From the NCBI GenBank assembly GCA_037447655.1, contig JBBHKE010000967.1, positions 62,001-126,000 of the forward strand: 64,000 nucleotides of DNA, read 5' to 3'. Positions 22,115 through 34,661 of the stretch are shown piece after piece. Within the stretch, counting starts at the first letter, position 1, and each line of letters begins with the position of its first letter. A program made the translations under genes and the position numbers. Source of the DNA: Zygnema cylindricum. Taxonomy: Eukaryota; Streptophyta; Zygnematophyceae; Zygnematales; Zygnemataceae. The notes beneath the pieces are model-generated. The model saw only the letters and a program-made list of their open reading frames with translations. It searched no databases and had not been told where the DNA came from.

Positions 22115-25100
22115 CTAATTTCTACACTTTTTTTTTCTATCAACTTTTAATTTCACTCCACATTTATCTCTACAGAAATTTAATTTTGGAAAGGGAATAG
22201 GCTTTGTTATCATATCAGCTACCATCTCTTTGTCTGGCTTATATTCCAAACTAATCACCTTGTTCTCCACCATTTCTCTCACATCACTTAATCTTATATC
22301 CATATGTTTCGCCTTAAAGTGATGTTCTAGATTCTCTGCAATAGCTATTGCAAGCTGATTGTCACAAAATATTTTTTGTATCCCAACCTTCATAATACCA
22401 AGCTCTTGCAAAAATGACTTCACACATATCAGTTCTTTCACTGCTGAATAAGAGGCCATATACTCAACCTCCATGGTGGACTGAACAATCTCCTTTTGTT
22501 TCTTACTAATCCAACAGCAAGCACTATTTCCAACATACAATGCATACCTAGAAGTGCATCTCCTTATCAGAGCATCCCAAAGCTGGCATCACTCCATGTG
22601 ATGATATCAATATTATCCCCACCCAAATGCAACCACAAACCCGAGTTCCCACCAAGTATCTCAAGACTCTCTTGGCTGCCTCCCAATCTCTGTTTCTAGG
22701 ATCATTAAGACTCCCTCTCAGAATTCCAACTACCGCTGCATTATCACGCCTGGTGAAGTTCATAAAGTAAATCAGACTGCCTACAACCTGTCTATATCGA
22801 ATATCTCTCAAGAATACCTTCTCTTCTTCACTGATTTGATCATCTAAGATCACAATCTATTCCTCAAAGCTCCCCTCACTCTCTTTCTTCAATTCCATTG
22901 GAGTAGAGCAACTGTTGGCTTTCTCCATTTGGAATTTTTCCAACATATTTCTTATTGCCTCTTTTTGTGTTAATCTTATGATTCTTTTCCCCCTATCCCT
23001 TTCCATTTGAATTCGTAAGATATATTTAGCCTCTCCTAAGTCCTTCATTTCAAACCGCCCTTTTAAGTCTTTCTTCAACTTATTTATCTTTTCCAATGAC
23101 CGACTTAAAACCAGTAAATCATCAACATACACTACAATAAAAATAACACTTTCCTCGTCTTCAAATAAGTAAATTAAGTGATCTGAGCTAATCCTTATAT
23201 ATCCAAGCACGGTCAAAAATTCATCCAATTTCTTGTTCCATTGCCGTGGAGCCTCTTTCAGCCCATACAGTGATTTTAATAACCTGCATACCTTGTTTTC
23301 CTGACCCTTTTCCACAAACCCCTCTGGCTGCTTCATGAAGGTCTCCTCTTTTAGTTCTCTATTAAGGAAAGAAATTTTTATGTCCATCTGGTGAACCTCC
23401 ATGTCTTCCGCTGCTGCCAATCTTAGGAGAATTCTGATTGAGGGAAAACTCACAACTGAAGCAAAGGTCTCCTTATAGTCAATTCCCTGTTTTTTTGTGT
23501 ACCTTTTAGCCACTAGCTGAGCCTTATACCTCTCAATACTATTGTCCAGGTGATGTTTAAGTTTTAAAACCCACTTATATCCGATCGGTTTTTAGTCTAG
23601 CATGTATTTGCCTCCATAATGGAAGCCATCTCCTCATTAATAGCAATAATCTATCGTTTCTGCTCCAGAAAGTTCAGAGCTTCTTGATATGTCTGTGGCT
23701 CGCTTGGATGAGACACCTTTGTGACCTTGTTATTCATTTGCCTCTCTTATGCTCGTTTGTTGCTCGTTCGCCCTCCCTCAAATTCAGAAGCCAGTATTGA
23801 TGGCAATCTTGGGTTCGTTCTTTCCTTTAGTTCATCTCCCCTTTCGGTTGAATCTAGATGCCTTTTGATTTAATCCAGACGCTTTTCCTCTTCCTCTCCT
23901 TCCATTATGCATGTTTCAGTCTGAATCACATACTTAGAAAAATTTTCACCTTCATGGTGAACATCATTTGAAACCGTTTCCTCTACTCAAACATTTTTTG
24001 TAGGATCACCTCCTATGACAACCTCTTGCTTGTTTTCAAAACTAATTCTTACTGTTTTTGTATACTTAAATGGATCTATGGATTTCCTTTCATCCATTAC
24101 CACTAGGTGTTTCGTCAAGATTACATCTTTCTTCTCAAGGTCATACACTCTATATCCTTTTGTGTCATCATCATAGCCCAGAAGATGTCCTGGTCTCCCC
24201 TTGAGTCTAGTTTCCACTTTGACTTATCATTGTCTAAGGTAAAAACCTGACTACAAAAGACCTTCAGGTTGGATAAAATTGGTTTTTTGCGTGTCCTTCT
24301 TTCATACGGTGTTTTTTATTTTATAGCTGATGTTAGTACTCTATTTCTGAGATAATTGGCATAGTTTAAGGCCTTTGCCCAAAATATCCTTCCTATCTTT
24401 TTGTCATTCAACATGCATCTTGCACTCTCCCCTAAATTTTTGTCAGCCTTTCTGCAACACCATTTTGTTCCAGATTGTGGGGAACAATGTTTTGATGTTC
24501 AATCCCCTCTCCTTTCAAATATTCTTCAAACTGATTTGAGGTGTATTCTCCCCCATTATCACTTCGTATTCTCTTGATGGGGGTTCCATGTAACTTTTCA
24601 CTCCAGGCTTTATATTTTGTAAAACATATGGCTCCTTCTAACTTGTGTGTGATAAAGTAAACCTTTGAATACCTAGACCAGTCATCTGTCAATGTCATCA
24701 TATACCTCTTCCCTCCCAGTGCAGGCCCTCATATGTCATTGTGCACTAAATCTAGTATTTTAAGTCCCCTATAAGTGGCAGACTTTGGAAAAGGTAACTT
24801 GTGTATTTTGCCTTGAGAACATCCAATGCAATCTCCTAAGATTTCATCATTTCTAAAATGCAATCCCTTAATCACTCCCTTTTCCTTTATTTCTTTTAAT
24901 CTCTCCGTATGCACATACCCAAGTCTTTTGTGCCATATCATCATATCATTCATACAAGAATACATAAGTCCTTTCTTTGCATTGCTCAAAACCAGTCTGA
25001 ACATTCCTTGACTTCCTTTCACAGCTGTAAAATAAGTGCTACCCTCAAAGCTAGCTGTGAAGACACCTCTTTTAATGTTGGTTTCAAACCCTTTGTCATC

Positions 25101-25461
25101 TAGCCTAGAGTTAGATATAATGTTTTGGTTGAGTTGAGGTATAAAGAGCACATCTGTGAGGGTTACTATGTACACTTTCCCTTCTACCTGGACTTTGAGA
25201 TCGACTGATCCTACTAAGGAAGTAGTTACAACGCTACCGTCTCCATATTCTTTCTGAACAAATGGAATTATCATGAGACTCACAAACACTCTTCTCTCTA
25301 AACATGTGCATAGAGGCACCTGAATCAACGATCCATCCTTCCTCAGGTTGTCTCATACATCCAAAGGCACATTTTTTCCTTCTTGGATTTTTTGTATCGG
25401 TCTCCTTCTTCTCCAGCTATTCGGTGATCTCCTCACGCGGATCCTCCCTATGGTCGTCTTC
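22115..25461 (-). pseudogene. Ty1/copia polyprotein, element 2 (5' end lost)
   Basis: The minus strand carries the full copia order: protease, integrase, reverse transcriptase, RNase H. The protease triad DSG is at 25318-25326. GAG pre-integrase follows (HKRLGY...CIGC near 24840-24960). The integrase core has LTDDWSRY and RSDNGGEY, with the third acidic residue in NLEQNGVAE (24432-24701). The integrase tail spans 23987-24217. The RT (22857-23513) has LNREL, SLYGLKEAPRQW and VYVDDLLVLS. The RNase H is near 22115-22853, ending KPIPFPKLNF. Frameshifts and stops break it into at least six pieces. Gag is missing because element 3 is joined at 25462 in the opposite orientation. The 3' LTR follows directly. 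Confidence 0.92.
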
Positions 25462-26634
25462 TGCTGATATTTGAGTATTTTCTAGGTCTATTAGGATAGA
25501 AAAAAAACATTTGAGTATTTTCTAGGTCTATTAGGATAAAAAAAAAACAGAGGCAGTCTGCCTCTATTTCCCTTCTCCAAACCCCCACACTTGTCGTAGT
25601 CACTGAAAGCTGGATTGGGAGCTAGAGCCATGGCTGCCTAAGCTCACTAGAGAAGACATGGGTTGATTTAGGTAGATGTACCAAAAGGTACTTGACGGAC
25701 CCAGGTTTTTATCCTGGTACCTCTCGTCTGTCAAGTCACCCGTAGCCGTTAGCTTTTTTACGTTTAGTCTAAGACTAGTGCTAAGGTGTATTGGGTTTGA
25801 TATGTATATAAACATGTATCCGTAGGATTTTCCATTTAACTGGATTACGGTTTATTGGACATAGAAACAGTTGTATTATTAGTACAGGACGAAACAAATA
25901 GCACGGACATTTGTTTCGACGATCCGTATTAAATACTGATATCAATCGGACGACCGTTGTTAGCGCCGGCTTCGCGGAAAGGACAGTTTGGCAGTTTGCA
26001 AACTCCGCCACTCCATATGACACGTGGCAACATCATGCGGGTTTACGGATTCTCCGAAACAAAAGACAACAAATCTAGATTTGATAAATGTCATATAATG
26101 GCGACGTCGTACACTGTCTGTACAAAAAGTACACCGGCATCTGTACTTTATTGTACGCTACAGTCCTGTGATTGGTCATTACCTCAGTAATAAAGGGTTT
26201 AGAGAGGGGTTTAGGACTTAGAATATTTTGGGTAGGTAGCCGCCTCTCCAAGAGAGCATCTTGTATAATTGGCAAACTTTGGCCAGCCATAACCATCAAT
26301 TCAATTGACCATTTTCAGTGATTCTTTTTGCTGCGAACTCAAGGGAGTCCAAGCTACACATGTGTTTAGTTGGTCGGTGTTTTTGCCTGCTTGGGTGGCT
26401 GCATTTCTAAAAAAAAATCAAAGTGGGTGAATGTGTCCTAATCTCATATTCAAACTTTGCATTCTGTGGTAGAACTGAGCACACAGAAAGTTTTATTTCA
26501 CAGGGGTGATGGGGTTCTGATTGTCAAGGGGTCAATAATTGGGGTTAATACAAACTTGGAGTCCGCACTATCTAGACTAGCTTCTCTTGATCTGCTGATT
26601 ATTGGTGGCAAAGGAGCCCCTAGATTTTCAGGTT
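25462..26634 (+). mobile_element. 5' LTR and leader of copia element 3
   Basis: It starts TGCTGATATTTGAG and runs to the gag ATG. The first 45 bp are locally duplicated (25463-25552). The sequence is the reverse complement of 20904-22095, with the conserved CTTAG box near 26216, a CACGTGGCAACATCATG block and the tRNA-like module antisense at about 25690-25790 (T-arm at 25701-25717 pairs perfectly). Because element 2 lies on the other strand, the two LTRs form a 1-kb inverted pair around the element 2 pol gene. Confidence 0.82.
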
Positions 26635-28047
26635 ATGGGCCCACCATCTAGGGTGCCTATGTTCGATGGAACAGAATTCACTTATTGGGAGTTTAAAATG
26701 GAGGGATATCTTTTCGAGCAGCACTTATGGGGAATTGTTTCGAGACAAGTGAGATGTCCGCCACCTGGCTTTGGAGGAGCTCACTATAGAGAATCATCTG
26801 GGGATGCCCAGAATATCAACAGGAGTTCAGATGCAACGGAAGTTGAAGAGAAAAACCTTGCCGTGGAAGGGGAAATAGAGGAGAAGGATAAAGGGACGCC
26901 TATGGTGAGGGGAGCTAGGCTCTCGGCTACGGTTCCACTTGTGGGGGTTATAACTGAACCAAAAATTGAAGAAAATGACAGAAAAAATTGGGAATATAAA
27001 AACACTTTAGCAAAACATCTCATTCTTAGATATGTGTCTAAGTCTATAGCTATCACTCTTTTAAATATAACCAAGTCTTCGGAAATTTGGGAAACAGTAA
27101 TTCAGATTTATAAGAGTGAGACTATACAAAGGCAGCAGTTAGTAAAACAAGAAATAGAGGCATATGTTTATAAAGGCGTTAGCATGATAGGGTTTTGCAA
27201 TGATATTGTTGCGTTATATGCTGAGCTAGCTAGTGCGGGATACGTAAAATCCGAGGAGAGAAAGAATAATACACTAATCATGAAGCTCCCAGATGAGTAC
27301 GAAGACATAATTTACCGTATGCAAGGAATGGATGTCTCCTCATGGACTTCGAGCATTACCATGGGGATATTTCTTGTGAGGGAAAGCACTTTGGAGCTTC
27401 GTAGGGGAAGTGACAAGGTGACTCCATTTACAGCTGTTGGTGACTGGCGGAAGCGTGATGTGAGGACCGACGGTGACAAACGGAAGCGTGATGAGAGGAA
27501 GAAAGACAAAGGTAAACCTCATCAAAACTTTGGTGGAAAGAGAGGGAGAAGAAAAGAAAGGGGCTTTGAAAAAAAGGGTTTGCTTCTTTTGTAGAGAACC
27601 GGGTCACTATATGGAGGAGTGTCCTCGTTTGGAAGAACTTAGAAGTTAGAGTGTGAATGAGGAGGAAGAAGGGGAAAAGGAGAAAGTGGATGAAGAAATC
27701 TTGGAGCTTCTTCACATCGGTAGAATGGAGAAGAGAGAAAAGTACACACAAATTCCACGAAGGCAACAATGTGCTTTTGGAGGTATAAGGGAAGTAAAGA
27801 GAGAGGAGGTACTTGAGGTTGTCCAAGAGTGTAGAGTGTATGACTTAGAAATGAGAAAGTCAGATCTAGGATCCATAAGTGAAAACGGGAAAGATAAAAT
27901 TAATGAGGATAATTTCATAGATATTTTGGAAAACGAAAATTGGTCAAAAATGGAGACTTCAACGGATTCCGAGGAAAGGGGAGAAGTAAATCTAGAGGGG
28001 GCTCTAAAGGATAGGGGAGAAGGGAAATATTTAATGAAAGGTTTGGG
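26635..28047 (+). pseudogene. Copia gag, element 3, with zinc knuckle
   Basis: The likely start is ATG 26635 (MGPPSRVPMFDGTEFTYWEF), right after the leader; the same MGPP start occurs in element 4. Residues of the UBN2-type gag domain follow (about 26960-27330), then a Lys/Arg-rich stretch. After a frameshift near 27540-27577 a CCHC knuckle reads CFFCREPGHYMEEC (27578-27630). An in-frame stop at about 27648 follows, and then an acidic tail runs into the N gap. No pol sequence is present before the low-complexity tract, so the rest is in the gap or lost. Confidence 0.85.
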
Positions 28048-28057
28048 NNNNNNNNNN
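28048..28057. other. Assembly gap (10 N)
   Basis: It separates copia gag from a CT repeat. A larger stretch, including pol, may be collapsed here. Confidence 1.
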
Positions 28058-28105
28058 TCTCTCTCTCTCTCTTTCTTTCTCTCTCTCTCTCTCTCTGTCT
28101 CTTGT

Positions 28106-28166
<61 letters not shown>

Positions 28167-28620
28167 GCTTTGTCTATTTGCTATAATATGTCTCTCTATA
28201 TCTGTCTGTTTCTCTTTTTATTTCTCTTTGGCTCTCTTCGTCTCTTTGTCTTTGTTTCTCTCTATCTCTCTTTGTCTTTGTCTTTTTGACTTTATTTTTC
28301 TGACTCGTGTCTTTATGTCACGTTCCTCTTTGTCATGTGTCTGTGTCTCTATCTTTCTGTCTCATGTTTGTCTTTGTCTCGCTGTCCTTGACTTTTACTA
28401 TTCTCTATCTCTTTGTCTCAACTTCTCTCTGTCTCTCTCTTTTTGTTACACTCTTTGTTTCTCACTCGTATCTCTTTGTCATTTACCTATCTCTCTTTCA
28501 TTTACCTATCTCTCTTGTGTCTCTGTCTCTATCTCTTGTTTGTCTCTCTGTCCTATCTGTTTTGTTTGTTTTTTGTCTTGTCTGGCTGTCTTTGTCACGG
28601 GAAAAGAGTAAAAGAGGAAA
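28058..28620. repeat. Pyrimidine-rich tract, (CT)n core
   Basis: A near-pure CT microsatellite (28058-28165) grades into CTCT/TTTG-rich sequence. The long Ser/Leu-rich ORFs here are artefacts of the composition. Confidence 0.95.
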
Positions 28621-29290
28621 AGACTTTGCTTAAATATGTAAAAAAGTGTTTTTTTTAATAAATGATTAGGAAAATTTTATGGTTTGAGAATGAGGGTAAC
28701 GTGAGGCGCATAGATGAAAACCTATTATAAAAAAGGAAAATAGTTTTTTTTAATACGTTAAAAAGTGTTTTTTTTGAATTGTAAAAATGAGTGTGTAGTA
28801 ATATGAGGTTTGAAAATTGTAGTTTGAGAGTGAGGGATTTTTTCTAATATGAGAAAAAAAAGAAACGTGGAGAAAACGTGTCGACAAAAAAAAAGGAAAA
28901 GAGGTTTTTTTTATACGTAAAAAAGTGTTCTCTTTGATATGTAGATAAATATTTTCCTTAATACGAAAAAATGTGATTTCGTTCATATGTAAAAAACTGT
29001 TTTATTTAATATGTAAAAAAAAATCTGTAGTACAATATTTGGAGTAGTTTATGGTTATTTTGTGGTTTGAGAATGAGGGATTTTATGAAAATATCACAAA
29101 GGAGAACCATATGAAAGTAACCCTGTATATATAAAAAAAAACAGCTCTTTCTAACACGTTCGTTTTTTTTTTAGGTTAAAAAGAGATTTTTCTATAATAC
29201 GTGATTGGAAATATAGAATTTTTGTTTTTCGAGAAGTAGGGAGTTTATGTCTTGACGATGTGGATTTGAAAATGGAGGAAAATATAAAAA
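28621..29290. repeat. AT-rich degenerate repeat
   Basis: Phrases such as TACGTAAAAAAGTGTT and GTTTGAGAATGAGGGA recur every 30-250 bp with T-runs. It separates the pyrimidine and purine tracts. No gene is seen. Confidence 0.6.
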
Positions 29291-29703
29291 TAAAAAGATA
29301 GAATAAACGAAAAAAATAGTCAGTGAGAGCGACAGACAAACACAGACAGACAAAATGAAAGAGAGAGATAAAGACACAAAAGAGAGACAGGGTGACAGAT
29401 TGACACAAACAGCACACATATAGGCATAAAAAGAGAGAGATAAACGGAGACAAAAACAAAGAGAGAGATAGTGACAAAGACAGAGAGAGAGACAGAAACA
29501 AAGACAAATAAAGACAAAGATAGGGTAGAGACAAAAACATTTGACGGAGACAGGGAGAGACAAAGACATACAAAGACAGACACAGACAAAGAAAAAGACA
29601 AAAAAGAGAGAGGGCAAAAACAGATACATTTGACGAAGACAAAGAGAGACACAGATAGACAGAGACAAAGACGGAAAAAAACAAAGACAAATAGAGAGAC
29701 ACA

Positions 29704-29763
<60 letters not shown>

Positions 29764-30185
29764 AGATGGAGAGACAAAAAAGGAAGACGGAGAGGGCATA
29801 AAAGGAGACATAGAAAAAGAGACAAAGAGACAAAAGAGACAAAACAGAAACACAGAGACAAAGTCATCAGAACAAAATTACAACCCAGAATGAGGGGAGA
29901 CCCACAGACTGGGAAAGAGACAGGGACAAGACAGATAGAGACAGAGAGACATACAAAGTGAAAGACAAGGACAAAGACAAAAGCACACACACGCACAAAG
30001 ACAGCCATGCACAGAAATAAAGACAGAGAGACAAAGACATACAAAGACAGACACAGACAAAGACAAAGACAGAGAAAGAAAGAGAGAGGGCAAAAACAGA
30101 TACATTTGACGAAGACAGAGAGAGACACGAACAGACAGAGACAAAGACAGACAAAGACAAAGACAAATAGAGAGACACACAAAAA

Positions 30186-30256
<71 letters not shown>

Positions 30257-30625
30257 GAGAGAGAGACAAAAAAAGACACAGACACGCACAGAGACAGAGA
30301 TGGACAGAGACAAAGATAGAGAGAGACAAAAACAGAGAAACACAAAGACAAAGTCATACAAGAACAAATACAGCGAGACAGAGAGTGAGAGGGAGACCCA
30401 CAGACTGGGAAAGAGATAGGGACAGAGACAGATATAGATGGAGAGACATACACAGAGACAAAGAGAGACATACACAGAGACAAATAGAGATAAAGACAGA
30501 GACAGGCAAAAAGACAGACATAGGGAGAATCAAAGACGAAGAGACAAACATAGACAGAGACAAAGAACGAGAGAAACAGTGACAGAGATAGACAGAGAGA
30601 GACAGAGAGAGAGAGAAAACGAATA
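29291..30625. repeat. Purine-rich GACA/GAGA tract with about 0.48-kb duplication
   Basis: It is 1.3 kb of AGAGACA-type repeat with pure (GA)n cores at about 29710-29760 and 30190-30252. Two internal blocks are duplicated in order: CAAAGACATACAAAGACAGA (29561 and 30032) and AGACCCACAGACTGGG (29898 and 30394). The spacing is 471-496 bp. ORFs on either strand are composition artefacts. Confidence 0.92.
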
Positions 30626-30736
30626 AAAATTACATATTTCATTTTGATATTTTAAAAGTTTACATAATTCTTTGACTCTAGGTTTTAATTTTCCTAAGAT
30701 ACAAAGGTATTAAAAATAGTACCTTCCATAAACATC

Positions 30737-31955
30737 TGTTGAAATTAAAAGTTTTTTTATGTATTTTCTAGGTTTATTAATTGATCTAAAATGAGGAGGA
30801 AAAAGCAGATGCAGCCTGCTTCTAACTTCTCTCTCTAGCCCCCATACTTACCGTAGTCACTGAAGGTTGGGGAAAACGCTAGAGCCATGGCTACCTATGC
30901 TTTCTTTAGAGTGAGAAGGCAACCCTTTTGGTAAACTTACCAAAAAGGTTGACAGACCCAGGATTTGAACTTGGTACCTACCGTCCGTCGAAATGGCCCA
31001 GTGTCGTTACCATGTAGCCTAGCACTTGTGTCGAAGTATATAGGGTACAATAGCTACTCAAAGATGTGGAAATAGAGAAGTCCATTTAACTGACGAACGT
31101 ACCACAATCACATAAACATATTTAAATAGAATTACATCGAAAAGAACTGCTTGTATTTTAACTGCTATAAATTAAGGACGATATCAATTGAGCGGTGGAG
31201 GAAGAAGCCGGCATCACGGAATGGAAGATTTGGCGGTTTGTGGTCACAACTACACCGGGTGATACGTGGCAACATTACATTGGATAGCTGCATCTACGGG
31301 ATATACCATGGCAAACCCAGATATGGTAGGCGTCGCCTTCTTGGCCATGACGTAGAATGGTCGTACAAAAAGTACTCCGGGCCAAGTACCTTTTTGTACT
31401 ATACAGTGAATTGATTGGCTTCGTACTTCAGTTGTAGAGGGTTTAGAGAGGGGTTTAGGACTTAGCAAAATTAGAGGTAGCCGCCTCTCTCCTAGAGTAC
31501 TTATGTATAATAGGTCATCTTGACCATTGATAATTCACTGCTCAGGGGAGCAAATTTAATGAATCTTTTTGTAGTAGGCTCAGGGGAGTCTGCTAATTTC
31601 AGATCATGAAATTTGGTCAGTCTGTATTCTGTCAGGGTGTCAGTAATACTCACACAAAGATTAAGTGATGTCAAGGTGTCAGTAATACTTATACAAAAAC
31701 TAAATGATTGTGACTATCCTAGAGGCTTCTGGTAAGCTGCCTACTCTGAGTACCAATAGAGGTCTCAAAGTCACAACATCTTTTCAGAAATTTTACCCCT
31801 CTCCCAACCAAAAAAAAAAAAACAACATCTGAATAACATTATTTTATAATTTTTTTTCTTCGTAAACTAGTTATATTTGATTTTGATGTTGACCCGTAAA
31901 AAATCTAACATCTTCCCATGATTTTAGCATTTTAAGTCATTTCTTAGCTTTGACG
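30737..31955 (+). mobile_element. Copia-family LTR copy C
   Basis: It begins TGTTGAAATTAAAAG and has the TATTTTCTAGG, CTAGAGCCATGGCTACC, tRNA-like, GTGATACGTGGCAAC and GTTTAGAGAGGGGTTTAGGA blocks of the family in plus orientation. The part from about 31230 is duplicated in tandem downstream. The tRNA-like module lies antisense at 30951-31032, with a B-box-like GTTCAAATCC on the minus strand. Confidence 0.75.
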
Positions 31956-31956
31956 A

Positions 31957-32683
31957 TTTGGCGGTTTGTGGTCACAACCACACCGGGTGATACGTGGCAA
32001 CATTACATTGGATAGCTGCATCTACGGGACATACCATGGTGAACCCAGATATGGCAGACGTCGCCTTCTTGGCCATGACGTAGAATGGTCGTACAGAAAG
32101 TACTCCGGGCCAAGTACCTTTCTGTACTATACAGTGAATTGATTGGCTTCGTACTTTAGTAATAGAGGGTTTAGAGAGGGGTTTAGGACTTAGCAAAAGT
32201 AGAGGTAGCCGCCTCTCTCCCATATTACTTATGTATAAGAGGTCATCTTTGACCATTGATAATTCACTGCTCAGGGGAGCAAATTTAATGAATCTTTTTC
32301 TAGTAGGCTCAGGGGAGTCTGCTAATTTCAGATCGTGAAATTTGGTCAATCTGTATTCTGACAGGGTGTCAGTAATACCCATACAAAGATTAAGTGATGT
32401 TAGGGTGTCAGTAATACTTATACAAAGACTAAATGATTGTGACTATCCTAGAAGCTTCTGGTAAGCTGCCTACTCTGAGTACCAATGGAGGTCTCAAAGT
32501 CACAACATCTTTTCAGAAATTTTACCCCTCTCCCAACAAAAAAAAAAAAAAACAACACCTCAATAACATTATTTTATAATTTTTTTTTCTTCGTAAACTA
32601 GTTATATTTGATTTTGATGTTGACCCGTAAAAGATCTAACATCATCCCATGATTTTAGCATTTTAAGTCATTTCTTAGCTTTT
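31957..32683 (+). repeat. 727-bp tandem duplication of LTR 3' part and flank
   Basis: 31230-31956 and 31957-32683 match at nearly every base, from TTGGCGGTTTGTGGTCACAA to GTCATTTCTTAGCTTT. The unit joins LTR sequence to about 160 bp of flank, so it duplicated after the LTR inserted. High similarity suggests it is recent compared with the LTR decay. Confidence 0.9.
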
Positions 32684-32775
32684 CTAATTATAAAAATTCC
32701 TCAAAATAAAGTTCACGAAAAATTAGTGTTTTAGTATTCTTACAGTGATTGTAGTAATCGATGACATCACTTGAT

Positions 32776-33847
32776 TTACAATTCCGTCGAGTGTATTTTC
32801 GACCGATCCAAGAATTCTCGATGTAACCCATGTTGATCTTTGTTTGTTTCCTTCAACATTTCTTTAAGCTCTTTCACCAAATGTGAAGAGCCCTCTTTTC
32901 GAGCCTGGCATCCGTCTCGTTTGCGTTTCTTGGAGGTTATGATTTTCTCACTTTCGGTAAGAGACTGTGGCCCGATAACCTTTTTTTCATTCTTGTCATT
33001 TTTATCATTATTGACACCTCCGTCATTTCCATCGCCGTAGTTTTTTGAAAATCCCGTGCCCCCACTAGCACCCCCAATAGCACTTCGCCATTTAGGTTTC
33101 CTTCTAAAATTACTAAATCATCTTTCTTCTCCAAAGGTCCTACTAACTTTGACTTTGATGGTTCATCACCAGTGTCCCAAGTCACCTTTGGATTCACGAC
33201 ATACCTCATAGGTAACCATAAATCCATTTTGTCGAACAACGATTTTGGAAAAGTCCGTGGGAGCCCTTTGATTGTTCTTTTCTTTTGTTGCATGCCAAAA
33301 TACGATTGGGCACCATTTTACCTCTATAATCTCTTATCTTCTTGAAATAATTAGTAAGATTGTTCCAATTTTTTTCAAAATTATTCCACAGCCTATTGAC
33401 ACCGACGCCTTTCATTGCCTTTGCAATCTCTTCTCGTTTCTCAACACTGTTTCAAAAATTTTTTTTCTTACTAATCTCCGAACTTTGCATAAACTCTTGT
33501 ATCTTCACTTCATTCTGACATTCCATTTCGAACATGTCCGATGTTTCACTTCTGGTTTTAGGGTTTTGAATTTCATTTACCTCAAAACCTCCTCGGTTTC
33601 CCATGAGGTCATTGCAGTTTTTGGGACTCGTTTCATTCTGCGAAGATGAAAATCGTGTAGTAGTGGATAGCCGACTTCGGTTGGTATGGCTTGTGACGTT
33701 TTTTGGTGGTGGACTTTGGGAAGCAACCACAGAGCTAGAAGACATAGAAAGAGGAATTGTGCGTAGACCTTATGGACTACGGATTAAAAAATCCTCTATG
33801 TTCTTCGCATTTGGAACCCGTGGATTCCGCATCACGTTCCCCGACAT
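32776..33847 (-). pseudogene. Trihelix / Myb-SANT-like DNA-binding protein, broken
   Basis: The minus strand reads one protein of about 357 codons from ATG 33847 (MSGNVMRNPRVPNAKNIEDF) to a stop at 32776. An in-frame TAA interrupts near 33770 and a TGA near 33452. At least two frame changes lie between about 33300 and 32990. The middle (near 33290-33420) has MKGVGVNRLWNNFEKNW followed by NYFKKIRDYRGKM, the tryptophan-rich helical pattern of trihelix/SANT domains. A KRKR-rich segment and an amphipathic C-terminal helix (HLVKELKEMLKET) close it. Such proteins bind DNA as transcription factors, or act as partners of Harbinger-type transposases. It appears single-exon, which favours a retrocopy or transposon gene. 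Sequencing error cannot be excluded for each break. Confidence 0.55.
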
Positions 33848-34637
33848 GTTGCATACGAACTAAGCAAAAAACATGCAAAAAAAAATAGAAAAATAAATAA
33901 GAAATGATAAGAATTATGACATGTTAGGGCAATTTTTGACATATTGGGTAGGTTTGGACAAATTTTTATTGTGTTGGGTTTTTTTCATGAAAATTAAGGG
34001 TTTTTATATATATTTAAAGAGAGAGAGAGAGAGAGAGAAAGACACAAAGAGAGGAGGAGAGATAAGGAAAGAGGGAGAGAGGGAGAACAAAGAGACAGAG
34101 AGAGGGAGAGGGCAAGGATAGAACCCCAACTACATACATAAACAATCATATATAAACATACATATTATATATATGTATGTATATATATACACCCATCAAC
34201 ATTTAAAAAAATTTAACTCTCAAAAATGAATAACATGACAGTTGTTATTTATTATGAAGAAACTCTAAAATACCTTTCGCTGTCGCACAGAAATGCGATT
34301 TCGTTCTGCGTCTTCCTCCTCGCGGACAAATGCCCGATGTTTTTCCTACACCGGTTGTGTGAAATCCCGTGTGTTTGCTATAGAGGGCTTACGTCAAAGA
34401 AAGTTGAGAAAAGTTATGAGGGAGAAGCAAGGAGGCGCCTTGATCGAATTTGCTTTTGATGAAATGGCGTCCGTTGGTCGAGACCGCTCCACGGCCTCTA
34501 TACGAAAAAAAATGCACGGAAAACTATACGTACAGGATGTAAACGTGCAGTGGGTTTTTTTTTGAGGAAAATTTGTCAACAACCTTCGACACGTGTCAAT
34601 TTATATGCCTATTCGCTCACGTCATAGAACTTTATTT
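33848..34637. other. Intergenic, GA tract and unassigned ORF
   Basis: It includes an AT-rich stretch, a GAGA-rich tract (34019-34110) and a short ATATATGT repeat. A 90-codon ORF (34293-34565) has no similarity I recognise and no flanking gene signals, so I do not call it. Confidence 0.4.
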
Positions 34638-34661
34638 AAAATCACCTCGCGAGGTGATTTT
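34638..34661. repeat. Perfect 24-bp palindrome
   Basis: A hairpin centred on CCTCGCGAGG, the same core as the foldback at 15051-15074, with flanking CTTTAT/ATATAAAG that extends the stem. Confidence 0.8.

Noticed and set aside
20904-26634. A single giant TIR transposon carrying copia pol
   Set aside because: The inverted ends are LTRs of two copia elements in opposite orientation, each with its own gag or pol.
28058-28658. Several Ser/Leu-rich ORFs over the CT tract
   Set aside because: They are translations of a microsatellite and have no domain or codon signal.
29151-30642. Long ORFs (up to 392 codons) on both strands of the GA tract
   Set aside because: The length comes from the stop-free repeat; the same tract is open in several frames at once.
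34293-34565. 90-codon ORF next to the trihelix pseudogene
   Set aside because: No similarity recognised, no gene context, and no second copy to compare.
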